Source: Pardosa pseudoannulata
Taxonomy: Eukaryota > Arthropoda > Arachnida > Araneae > Lycosidae
Assembly (NCBI GenBank): GCA_032207245.1
Contig: CM063506.1
Location: 36,219,742 to 36,283,741, forward strand
Direction: 5' to 3'
Length of the DNA stretch: 64,000 nucleotides
Positions within the stretch are counted from its first letter, which is position 1; each line of letters opens with the position of its first letter. The translations under genes and the position numbers were made by a program. The notes under the pieces are model-generated. The model was not told where the DNA came from. It worked only from the letters and a program-made list of their open reading frames with translations, and did no database searches. This document shows positions 35,801-49,027 of this stretch, piece by piece.

Positions 35801-38800
35801 TGTTTTCTGTTATACTGTTATTTAGTTTACAAGAATTGTTTTACCCCTTAACGTGCACGCTCGAGTTAACTCGAGCTCGCTAAACTGGCCAAACTGTGCA
35901 CACTCGAGATAATTCGAGCGGCGTTGTACTTTATGTTGCTATAATTTTTCACACTCGAATGCAATCGAGAATTGAAAATAACAATATGAAAGCAAAATTT
36001 AAAAAAAAAATCGTTTCATTGATATTTATCATTTACATGGGATTGTAAGCTACAACACTTACTTATTCAAGTATAAAATTCATTTTTTTTCTACGTATCG
36101 CTTAAAACTTATCTCTTTCACAAGAAAGGATAATAATGTTTATTCTGAAATGGGAATTCGAAAAGAAAGATAAAAAAAAGTCGATGTGCGTGTAATATTA
36201 CAATATTCGACTATTTTCTGCAATGTTATCAACATCCAAAATTGCAATAAAGTTTTGATTATTTTTGTAATTTTCTTGGCGAGACAACGTTCTAAATTGT
36301 ATTTTTTACATTAAAAAAATTTTTTGGGGCCGGCCTTTAATACTGACCATAAACTGGATTAAAGGGTTAATAGTAATGTTTATATTTAGGGTAGGGAGGC
36401 GGCATTTTTCCCTTTTTAGAGTGACACAACTGATGGTACGAGCTTAGTAGATGTGTTTTAAATAGAAATGAAAACTTTTCAGATAAAAGTTTACTTTACA
36501 TTACTATAACTAGTATTTTGTCGTACATTGTTATTTAAACTTAAACATTACATTTCCCTGTTTAATTCTTTTGGGTGCATTCAACGGATTTTCAAAACTT
36601 TACTATGCATTACTTTTCTCTTAGTCTCCCTCTAAGTTTTGGACACTTTCTATTATTACTAAAATGATAAAACTATAAGAAGGATTTATACACTTAAATG
36701 CTTTTTTATTATAATGTAATTAATATAATTAATGATGGACTTTTCAGTATCTTTAAAAAATCGGTTAAAAATAAAACTAACACATATTTTTTTTTTACCA
36801 AATTTTATGTATTTACATATATTTTCTTCTTAAAAAACTTATTAAGAACAAACTGGAATTCTAAAGTTTTCAAAAGCATTTACTACATAAAATGTTTGGA
36901 TGAAAAAAATATTGAAACACGTAGATTTTAAAAAATGTTTTAAAATTTTGTTTTAAAATTTCTATTGTAATAAGTCTGGATATATTTTAAAATTGTTTTT
37001 TTTTGTGTATTTGCAAAACTAGTTTACAAGTTTGGATGTATTATATACATTATAGATGTATTTTGTTTTAAAATTCCTATTATAGTAAGTCTGGATATAT
37101 TTTAAAATTAACTTAACAAAAATATTTGTAAACACTAAAATGGGCACAATCAGGTGCACAGGTGGAAGACTTTGGATGTATTATCGAGAAAAAAATACAC
37201 CCTACTTCGTTTAACCCCTCGCCTGTGACTCCCGAACTCAGTTCGGGCAAAGCAAATGCGCTAATTTTGGACTGCCGGACCTGAGTTCGGGGAAGAGAAA
37301 AATCAATATTTCAGTTCCGTGAAGCCCGAAATCGGTTCGTCCAATGCATAATATTTAGTTTGCTATTTTTCCAATAGATAAGGATACTTTCCCGCGAAAA
37401 GTTCGATGGTTTCGCACTATTTGTCGCTATTTTTTTTATTCTATCAAGGATATGGGCAATTCAAAGGAATCTGAGGGTCACGAAACTCATGGCAGTTGAT
37501 ATAGATAATATTGTTGCATTAGTTTATTATATTTATCTAGAAAAAGTCATTCAATTTATTTTGCTGTAATTTGAGGAAAAATTACTGTAATCTATTAACA
37601 TTTCCCATATATGTGAAAATGTTGAAAATGATGGCAATTTACTTTAAAATTTTGTTTTTCTTCAAAAATCTAATTCTAACATTTACGATACATTTACTTA
37701 ATAACGAACAAAATTAAAAAAAAAATTCCATTTTGGGCAGGTTATTCTCAAATATATTTCACAGGCAAGGTGTTAATTAACACATTGTGTGCGGGTACAG
37801 TTCTCAGCGGAATTGTACGGAAGTGAGCGTTTTGCGCATAAATTTATTCATTTCAATCTCAATAGATCGAACATTATTTTTGACCAATTTTTAGTATTTT
37901 ATTATGAAATATATAAACAGATACATAAATATAAATATATAAATAACAACCATAAGACTTTTGTAAACAAAAAATATATTTTTAGTGGATAAATTTATAA
38001 TAGTATCGTAAATATGAAAAATTAAATAGAAGTAGTAGTATATATTTTTGTTTCCCTTTCTGTGGTTCTTCATCGACTGATGTAAAAACTAGTTTTTATT
38101 TGTCTAAATTTTTCTAGAATCTATGTAGTAAACAAGAACATTCGGTTTCGTTTTCCTGTATATACCGTTATTTTTGTATCCACTAACAAACCAGGTTGTA
38201 ACACTAACCCGTACTGGTACGTGACCCACGCTCAAGTATCAATCGTTAGAAAACGTACTAGTATGTGTCCCGCATACAATGTGTTAAAAACTAATTTTTA
38301 CAATGGGGAGTAAGCAAGCGGAGAAGGTCCTCTACAGGAATACCTCTACCCTCACCGACTAGAAAAAAAATACATAAAAAATGTGGAGTTGCAAGGAAAC
38401 TTAACAAGATAAAAATACATATCAAAATTTAACACTATTTAAAGTTAAGAGCAAAACGAGTTGGAGTTATGAAGCCCCCTGGTTTTCCACTATTCGGGTG
38501 CTAATTGGCATCTTCTTTCGGATTTTCTTTGGGTCTTCTTTCGGGATGTTTGTTGCTATTCAGTTCTACTGTCCAATATGACCTGGAAGCTTAAGCTTAA
38601 AATACTCTTTGCTCAGTAGACAATGGAACATGTAATACTACTCCGAATAATTTTTTTCTGTTATTGGCCAATAAATCTGTCTAGGAACGTCAGTAAAGGA
38701 CCATATCCTGTTAGTAATTTATTCCATGCAGGAAGGCTAAGAGTCTTCCTTTTTAAACTTGCGGAATATAGGAATACAACCAACTTTCTGTAACCCCGTT

Positions 38801-40014
38801 CCCGGATCTGTTGAAAGTTCTTAATTCACTATTTCTAATGTAAACATTTTATTGATGTATTGGAAGAAGGAAGGGATGACTCAGACTTATTTCATGTTTT
38901 TGCTAGAAACTGTTAGTTCCTTTCCTTCAAAAATGACGTGTGCTTTAATCCAATATTTAAAATTAGAAATATACTTACCTAACAAGAGGCAATAATAAAA
39001 ATTTGTAAAAAGCTGAAAAGGTTTGATACAAAATCATCCTCCATAGAAACACCCGATTTTTCGAATTGCTAATCATTTTACATTCTCTCCTAAATATGAG
39101 GTTATTAATTATTTTCCTATAACACATTCAGATTTCTTATGATGTCCAATAACTTCCTGTTTATTAATTAGCTTTTCGTAAGAAAATAATTTATTTTAAT
39201 CTAGTTTCAGTGAGATGTATATTTTGTTCGTCACAAAACTCTCCGTTAAGTTGCAATAAAAGTAAAACCCGGCATTACGAAAGTTGAAAGGGAAGTGAGA
39301 AAACTGAGTTTTTATACAGTTAACTCCACAATTAACGTGCAAAATAGGGCACGTTTGCTCAGATTGGAAAACTGAAGGAATTCCAGGGCAAAATGTATGG
39401 TTTACACAATTTATCGTTCAGAATTGACTCTACAAGGCAAAAAGTTTAATTGATAGTCTCTGGGCCTTCTAAAGGTGATTCCGAATGTATTCCAATATTC
39501 AATTTAGCAGTGGGATTTTAATGCATGGATTCAGATTTAAGTTAAAGTCTGCCTATTCAGTCACTATTCTGCGAGTAAGGTATATAGAATACGATTCTTC
39601 AGTGAGGCGTTGCCTTTCTATTGAACAGTATTTATAGTCTGTTCTTGTTAGAATCGAGAAATTGACTAAATATGTAATAATTTCAATGATTCAAATAACT
39701 GTATGATGTTTAAATTATCCAAATTTTTATTGGGGGGAGGGAGATAAACGAATTAAAGCATTAAATTTCTTTTGCATTACTATGCTAAATAAAATTGGCT
39801 GTTTCTTTTAAAGTAATTTGTATTTTTAGTTTGGCCCCAAGAAAGAAAAGGAAGTTTTCGACATACGTGGAGAGTTCTGACGAAGAAGAGCCCTCTTGTG
39901 GAGGATATAACAATTATGCTACTGAAGGTAAGTCACAATTGCAATCTTTGCAATAAACTGATCTCATTTTATTGAAAGCAATTATTTTCCTATGCTGTAT
40001 CAAGATGTAATTAA

Positions 40015-40055
<41 letters not shown>

Positions 40056-43000
40056 CATACATACATAATGTATAAAATATGTATTACTGTACTGTTAATC
40101 GTATTATAAAGCAGTAGATTTATCTGAAAATTCCTATTTTGAAGCTGGTTTGTATAATTGATTGTAGAAAAAATTAACTCTATTGCTTTCTGTGAGGAAT
40201 TAGAAAAGCATAATTCAAGAATAATTTATCGCAGATTTATTAATTCAGAAATACAATAGTGATAATCACTCTGAAATTAAATCTTATGCAAAATGGGTAT
40301 AAGGATAGCATACTGGACTTGTATAAGATTGGTTGCTGTACAATATCAAGAAATTGGAGATCATATAAGGGTTATGATGCAAATGACATTGTTTGGTCCT
40401 AAATTATGACGACATGTTGATGTTTGTAATAAACGAAGAGTTAATTTGAGACTCTGATCTGGTAATGCGTTGTGATTCTATATTTATCATCTCGCCTTTT
40501 ATTGTAAATCCTACTGTCATTTTTTGTGTAACAAAAGTAGACCATAGCGATTTAATAAACCAAACAGTTCTTTTAGCACTCTTTAAAATCTTATTTTAAC
40601 TTTTGGAGGATGGGCGTGTCACATATGCAACATGTTTAAAATTGAACCAGATGATTTTCTACTATTCCGATACTTGTAGTAGACAATTTCATCTACAATA
40701 GACATAGGGGTACCTCTAGTGTCAATAAGAAATACTAGTTAAATGTTTAAAATATCATTAATGATATACTCGTTCCAAGTCACTTTGAAAGACATTGAAT
40801 GTATGATTCACCAGTCCTAAAAATATTTAATAAATTTACTTTACATTGACTATTTTCCTTTCTATGCACATTTTAAACACTTTTATATAGAAAACAGTAA
40901 AATATATACAAATTCTGATTAAAAAGTAGACATTCTATAGTGTTTGTTTTTATTGGAAGCAAAATATATTAAGACATATAACATTTCACCAGAAATATGT
41001 ACTAGTAAGTTATTGTCAAACTGTTTACAAGTGAAATGAGATTAATACGACTCCACCAATTAACTAATTCACTAATTAACACCATTTGTTAGAAACACTT
41101 AACATTATCTTCACTTATTTAACTAAAGAAAGTACTTATTAAAGAGTGATGCATCCAAATGTTCATAGCGTTTTTAAAATCATTTCTAAGTATGATCTAA
41201 AAAATAATTTTTAAAATACGCTTTATTTTGTATGTGAATAAATATTAATATTTACTTTCCATTTCTCACATTTTATTACGTTTATGAATCTCAATATTTA
41301 ATGCTAGATTTAATATTTAGTTTTGCTACTCAGAATTTTACTTTACGGATAGGTGGTATACAAACAACATTTAATAAAGATTTATAGTGACTCTCCCAAT
41401 TGAAATGCTTTTTATAACCCGAGAAATACAACACTATAATAGATTTTCTTTTATAGTTTCATTTTAATGTCATAGGATATTTAGATTTGCATATACTAAT
41501 CCTAAAACACTTTATCATGTAATGGAGAGATAAATTTCCTTTATCTTTAAACTCAATTACTTTGAAAAACTTTTTACTTAATAGAAAATTTACTCTAGAT
41601 TTGTTATTTTATGTTAGTATTCATATTTTAAGTTTATTTTATAATTGCTTTTTATCGGCGATTTCGAATGGAAGTATAATAGAATTTTTTCTTCTAGAGA
41701 AGCACTGTGCATCTTGTAGTGCTGTAAAGACTCCACTGTGGAGGGATGCAGAAGATGGCACACCTCTATGCAATGCTTGTGGAATAAGGTACTTGATTTT
41801 TGATTTTATATTTGTCGGAAGTGCAGTTGCTTTAAATTAATAAACAGTTATAATTTGATATTATTAAGGAAGTACTTTTTCCTCAAAATATAATTGCTCC
41901 TAAAATCACTTCTATTGTCTTAACGCAGGTCAACTTAGAGAGTTGACTTCATTATGCGTTGGGATTAATGCAGAAACATGATTGCTAGGAATTGTAAGAA
42001 AGAAAAATCTTTGTGCCTAAATGAAACATAAAATATAAAACCAAATAAGTAAGAAATAGATTAGGAATAATTTTAAGCCATTAACAATCCAAAAAGAAAT
42101 AGAAATGATAAAGTAGCTTGAGTTTCTTTAAAGGAAGATTATAAAAAATTTTAACTAAAGACTTCACGATGTAGAAATTTATGCCACATTAAATGAAAAA
42201 TCTAGACGAGAAGGTAAAGTATTTCTTTTAGAATTCATCATAAAATGAAAAACTAATGTAAATAAAGCATAAAAAGTGCCATATTTATGCCTCTCTTACG
42301 TTGGCTTTGCATTTTATGCTATACCAAGAATCAGTCGCTGAGACAGATTTAACATGGTGTTGTGAATTTTACTCAAGGTTTAGAACAGAGAAATTTGAAA
42401 AGATAAATTATGTGGATGGTAGTTTTAATTAGTGGTTATAGTTAAATATAGTCTTTTGACAACATATTCAAATTGAAATTCGTTGGTGGATTAATATAAA
42501 AATTCGTGTTTAACCCCTTGACATACAGTGACGTCTGGGAGACGTCAGTCATCTCATGTGCCTAAGTAGACTTTGACGTCTCCGAGACGTCGATAGCTGT
42601 CTTCAACAGTTGCGTACAGCATTATATTAAATCATAATTTTATACTGTTATTAAATTATTGTACATTAGCATTCTATATAAACTTCATTAAGCCGAACGC
42701 TGGACCATTGGTTAGGGCTCTGATCGTCGGTACCGAAGTTCGTGGGTCCGAATCCCACTATGGCATGAATGTTTGTAGCCGTTTGGAATCGGCTTTAAGC
42801 AGTAGGTCCCGGTCTCATTAGCCCTCGTGTGCATAACAGTACACCGTAGCGCTCCAAACCAAACCAAAACAAACCGAAGCAAATAAAACTTCATGAAATG
42901 TTACACAGCAATGCAAATTTCAAAATAAAATATTCTCTTTTTCAACTTGCTCAAAATTGTTTAGATGAGCCAAAACTAAAGAGTATCTCTCGGACACATC

Positions 43001-46000
43001 AGATTCCGTTTTACTTGTAAGTCAAGGGGTTAAATCAGATCATCAAACCGTCTATATCGACATACTAATCGTTCACAAGGAAATTTTTTGTAGATAGTGT
43101 CACGATCAGACTGATAGGATACTTGTAGTGGTTTCAGTAAGTTGTGATGAATAAAAATTTTTCTTTATTAACATGGGATATTTATTAAACATCCAGTGGT
43201 GTGGTGGTTAAATGTAAAACTAATGGTACAGTGGGGTTAAAATATATACACTAGAACAGAAGATGCCTAGACACACTGTGGAGCTAATAAGATATGCTTG
43301 AAATACACCATTGATTTTTACTTTAGTTCTTATCTAACTATATTAGATAATTGAACTAGAGAAGAACATCTCAAGATATCAGCCTTACATTGTGAGAGAT
43401 TGTCGCAATATTTACCTCACCACTAGAAGTATAATATAGCAAAAGCAACAATAACTAGACGCGTTTTAATATTTTTTTTAATTGAATTGTAATTTTTTTG
43501 TTCAATTTAATACATTTTCTTATAAACGAGGAAAATTTAACATTGAATTTGCAGCCGGGTACAAAATAACCATTCTGTACTACGTTAGAATATTTATTGT
43601 TGTAATGTACATACAACCTATACACCAGTGTTCGTTACAAGGAGGAAACACAAAAAGAATACAATACTTTATATTGATATTCAGACATTTATTCTATACA
43701 TTCCTTTACAAATAGATCCTTGGTTATCATAATCATCAATTATTTATATCTTCTATTTACAATATAATTATCACACATCTCTTTATAAGGAATTATTACT
43801 ATTAACAGAGGCCCAAGTTAAATGACTGTAAATATTATTTTATAAATTACCATTAAAGTCACAGGGGAGCAGGCAGGGGCTTTTATCACGGGCGCACGGG
43901 ACGAGTTGGTGCTGGTGGATCCTTGTCCCACTTCTCTCACCTCCCCACTTCCTCAACTCATTTTCAAACTCCTCACCTCCGTCCCAACGCCCCTTTTTTC
44001 TTCTTATCCAATCCCTTGTCTTCGGGAAATTTTCCCAGATCTCATGCCCGTCGGGAGTGCAGGTGGGCCCATTAAAGTCACCCCTTTTGTGCAAGGTGAC
44101 ATTACTTTTTAGCCCCTGTTCCCATAACTCACGGTTACATCTGTGTGCGAGCTTGACCGTTACGCTGCCATTCCGTGATCTATATCTTCTCTGCAGGGGT
44201 CCCTAAACTTGACGTGAACAATTGGAGTCCTAAATTCCTCTAGGAAAATCCTCCCACAGCTGTGCATACAAGTGCAGATCACCGTGGGGAAGTACCTCGG
44301 TACAATGATATAGTTTATTTAAATTTCAGTGTAAGAGTAAATTACATGTATCCTCTCAAACTACCAGCTGAATGATGTCAGAAAGGGCAGGGCGCTGTCG
44401 GATTTCGAGGGATCGAATCCTACTACAGGCATGGATGTTAGTAGCCATTCGTAATTGGCTTTAATCAGTGCGTCCAGGTCTCATTAGCTTTCTAGTTGAA
44501 AAAAAGAAAACCGAAGCTCTCCATAACGAAGAAAATCAGACTTCTGAAGCTTCTTTTACAAAGTTGTGCAATGGAAAAATTCTTTTTATCAGATTTATTT
44601 TAGTGGATTTGATTATAATTTCTTATTAGTTCATAATTGTTATAAATAATGAATCAAATTACAGAAAAGTAATTTTAAAGCTACTTTTCATTTGATCTAG
44701 AACATAAATAACTTTGACAAAAATAGCAAGATTTGTATCATTTATATCAGCTGTAACAAATAATACCAAATGATTTAATATTTTAGTGATTTGCTCATAA
44801 GGCAATTGTTTCCCTTCGAATCTGTGGATGTACAGTATCGACATTTTTATGTAATTTTGTTAAACTTAACTATATTAGTATTCAAAATTAAGAGGATTTA
44901 CAACTTGCAGAATATTAGGCAGCCTATCTAGTTATTCTTAATAACTAGATCTAATTCTATTTCTAATTTTGTAAATTTCATGAGTTCTAGAAATTTTTAT
45001 ATAAAAAAGATTTGTGTTCTATTCATTGATTTTACATAATGCAATTTTCAAATCATCTTAATTTAATACTTATATTCATAACATATTTCAACGTTTTTTT
45101 CTATTTTTTTTACGATTTTCATTAGAATCAATGAAGACATTGTTTTAAGATTTATAAAAGTTCACGAAAATCTTTAATTATTCAGGAGTATTTCCATAGT
45201 TTGTATAATCATTTAAATAGTCATGGTCTATGAAAGCAGATACAGCTTCATTATTTATTCAGAAGGTATGATATTTAAGAGAATTCTCAAATCTGATGGA
45301 TTATCTCAAGCTGGACAATTTTTAATAAAGTTAGGAAAAGATACAAAAGGATATAATAAAAAAAAATTCAAATTTTAATGCACACTCACAGTCGTGAATA
45401 ACTCATCGAAGTCATTTACATATTACAGTAACATTAATTTTTGTATTCTGTAACCACTGATTAATAATTTCCGACTCCGATGTGTGTAAACACAACCATT
45501 CTTGCGTATTACAAGTATTGAATGGTTTTTTCTTTATATCAATCTTTAAACTCCTTGGTGCTAAAGCCCAACTTGGGAACATGGCTTACAGAGCCAATCT
45601 CCGTTTTCAAGATCAAGTGCTATCAACCTATATTCAAACCGAAATCCTTTAAAAACCTGTCCAGTAGTTCTGGAAATAACCTATCAAAAATGAAAACTTT
45701 AAACACATGTATATATTCTTTTATTTATGTATACTTAGTCATACACGAAGATATTCGTTTTGAAATGAGGTTTTCTTAAAAATCTGAAAACACTTCAGAT
45801 CTGAGTGTAGAGTAAGAAATTTATAAATGTAAAATTGTGACCTATGTAATTATTAAATTCGTTAGAATAAATTTGTTCCATATTGAGGATCTAATATGTG
45901 TATAAAAGAGATATTTTAAAAATAAATCCAATTAACGCCAATAGTATTAAACAGGTCTAATATATATTTGTTTTTACGAGTGTACACCATGTTTTTTAAA

Positions 46001-48990
46001 TATTTTGGAAATTCAGTTGAGAATTTTAGTTCTTCTACAAAAAATATCCTAAAACGCAGCTGGATTACAAACAAAGCGGCCAAAAAAAATTTGAATTGAT
46101 AAAGACAATATACTTTGTAGGTAGTCAAGAGTTGCAATAATGTTTTAAAATTTGAATAGGCATAACAGTAAACCCCCCCCCAACTCTGAGAACAAAAAAC
46201 ACAGAATTATTTTATATGGTGTATAAAAGGTAGGTTTAGAAAGTGTCGCTGACTAACTGAGCTATGAAGCATCACGAAATGTTACGTATTTCATCCGGTG
46301 AAATTATCTAAATAAATGATTTAAAATTCACAATCATATGATTTAAAATCCATAATCGTATGAGAAAAGTTTTAATTCCCATTAATACTTATACGAATTA
46401 ATTTCGCTGCCCTTGAATTTTTCTTTTAAATAAGAGCTGAAAAATTAATTTCATACTTTGATACGGCTTGTTCATTCCTAATGAATAAGGATATCACTTT
46501 TGTGAACATCAGACTCGTTATATGAATTATAAATCTTCAAACAGTTACCAACATCTAAAGCAAAAGAAGTGAAGACGTTGGGTCTAGATTCTGGTTCCAA
46601 ACACCAGTCATACTTATATTAAGCTAATATACAATACTGTTAAACGAAAGATAGAAATCCTTTTAAAAGAAGGAAAAGCATTAAAATAGTATTTTTATTT
46701 CAAAGCTTAAAGGAACATTATAACCTAAATCTCCTGTAAATGAGAAATTAATAATTTAAAAGTATCCCATTATGAAAATTATTTGAATCCAAATAAAAAA
46801 AAGAAACTAAAAATATACAGGTGCTAACATGTGGAATTTTTTAGAAACAATCGATATTAATAATTTATTCACAATATAAGATATTAAAAGCTACGCATAT
46901 AGAAGAAATATTTTAATTTACTCCTCATATGAAGAAATTCTAAATAGAATTTTTTAATATAGGGGTGAAAGATTTAGAGCTATGAGAGTATAAAAGGATT
47001 AAAAAGCTGTAACCTATAAGATTAAAAACATGCGAAGAATTTTTGGACAAGTTGGTATGCTTCACTTTCACTTAGGTAACAAACTTGTTAATTTTTTTTA
47101 TGAGTATGCTGCAAATTTAATGTTACATTTGTTTTTTAAAAGAGGAAAATAATGGAAGGATTTGTTTATAGACTCTGTCTTCACGTCTTGTTACCTTTGA
47201 TGTCACTTGAAATCTCAATGTTTGCAAAATATCGATTTTCTTTTAATACCGATTAAAAACTTAATTCAAACTTTTACTAAGAGGGCTTGTTAATACTCGT
47301 TTTTAAAGATTATATCTCTTTAAAATTTGGAAAATATGCAATTATAAATTAATGTTTCCCTGTACATGGTATTTCGGAATATGGGTTCCTTAATTAAGCT
47401 CTTAGTTTTGAAATGAAGTAGAGAAATAATTTTAGTTTAAATCTAAGTTTAAAGAATTTCACGGGTGATTCTAAATACTAAATAAAAGGATTTGAAGTAA
47501 CAAGACAATATAATTGGGAGTTTTGAGGCCCAGACTGTAGTATTGCACAATAAATTTAATCTAACAACCATGTAATCCTCAAAAGGCAAACAGATTTCGA
47601 AAAATCAATTTGTGAAATCTTATGTGGCTGCATGATTTTTAATTCTTGTAAAACTCTAATTTGTGTTATTTCTAATAATTAATTGGCAGTTAAGTTTATT
47701 TTCATTTATATTTCATAATTAGCAATTTTTTAATGAGGCAAAGTATTTTTTAAATAGATTGTTTCAGTATTTACGAGCATAGTAACTAACAATAAGCAGC
47801 ATGATACTAAATCGATACCTTTTTTTTAAAACAATTTCGTATTCAGTACCTAAAACATTTGATTTGTCGGTTGATGGTAGGTATACTGAAGAGTCGGGGC
47901 TCCATGTAGAGGAAGGGAGCTGTATGCAGGTTAAGTAATGAAGAGTCGGAGGCTTTATTTTAAGAGTCATCTCGGGCTGGAGAGACCTCTTTTTATTTAG
48001 AAAGGAGGAGATCAAATAATTTTCTTCACTTTATACTCTACAAATAACATCGTCCACTTCTGCCTTGATCTAATAGTGGGTAACTGAGATTCATTCAATT
48101 GCGTGTTTAAAACTATTATGGAGATTAAATTGTTGCTTTATGTAACAAAATATGATGGAGATTAATTCGTTGCTTTAAGTAAAAATGACGCCAGGAACGT
48201 CGCAGTAAAACAAAACAAGGATAGAGTGCTTAGGCTGGCACTATTATGGCTAGATCGAGGTGGCTCCAACGGAAACATTTTTCCGATCAAAAAATGCGTC
48301 GACAAGAGTGTTAAAACTTCATCTCTGTCTCTCTCTGCCTCTCAAAAATTATCAAAAACTTCTAGGCTGCTATCCCGCCAAAAGATCCGAAACACAGCCA
48401 GCAAGAGGGTTACCAGACGCCAAGATAACTCCTCGCTCTCGCGACTCTGACCAATGAAACGTCGAGTCAAGGCGCGCGGAGAACAAAAAACCCAATCGTA
48501 GTGAAGCGCAACCCCGGTGGTGAAAATTCGCCAAAGACGATGCGGGGCGGAGCTTAGCAACAACTCGCAACGCGGCACTTTTCAAAAGAGTGTCTGTCAG
48601 CTCAAAGCGAAACGTATGACTTCAGAATCCGTCAGAATATGAGCTCTCTTCAAAATTTTACGGACGCGTGTATAGCCTACCTAATCAGATCATAGCCGAA
48701 TTACCGGACTATGATCATAGGAAAGCTAAACATCGCAAGCGGCCTAGAGCCGCCATGATTCCTTAAAATGTTAGGACTTCATCTCCCTTCTTAAATTTTC
48801 CCCTTACACTTTCCGAACACGCGGCAATCCAATAGATGGCGCCACAGAATCTGATCTGAACTCTCCTCACTACAAATTTTAAGCCGAACTTAATTTTTAA
48901 TCTTATTTTATGTACTTGTTTATTTTTCCTTCTTAACTTAACGTTAATTTTTTCCTCTCTTTACTGCTTCTAGCAGTTCTTTCCTAATAA

Positions 48991-49027
<37 letters not shown>

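Noticed and set aside
37789..38073. Overlapping frames in the CGTAC-dyad element
   Set aside because: Low-complexity AT translation within a MITE; not conserved in the inverted copy at 54986-55510.
41562..41840. Standalone 92-codon gene with a GATA finger
   Set aside because: Only 41698-41788 is coding. The upstream part is AT-rich intron with a clear TTCTTCTAG acceptor, and the downstream part passes a donor; exon 5 supplies the conserved continuation.
43840..44112. Opposed frames in the GC-rich patch
   Set aside because: Composition effect; peptides are proline- or arginine-rich without recognisable domains.
48226..48585. Overlapping genes on both strands
   Set aside because: Four opposed frames appear only where GC content rises; none has a motif, a splice context or a plausible start.
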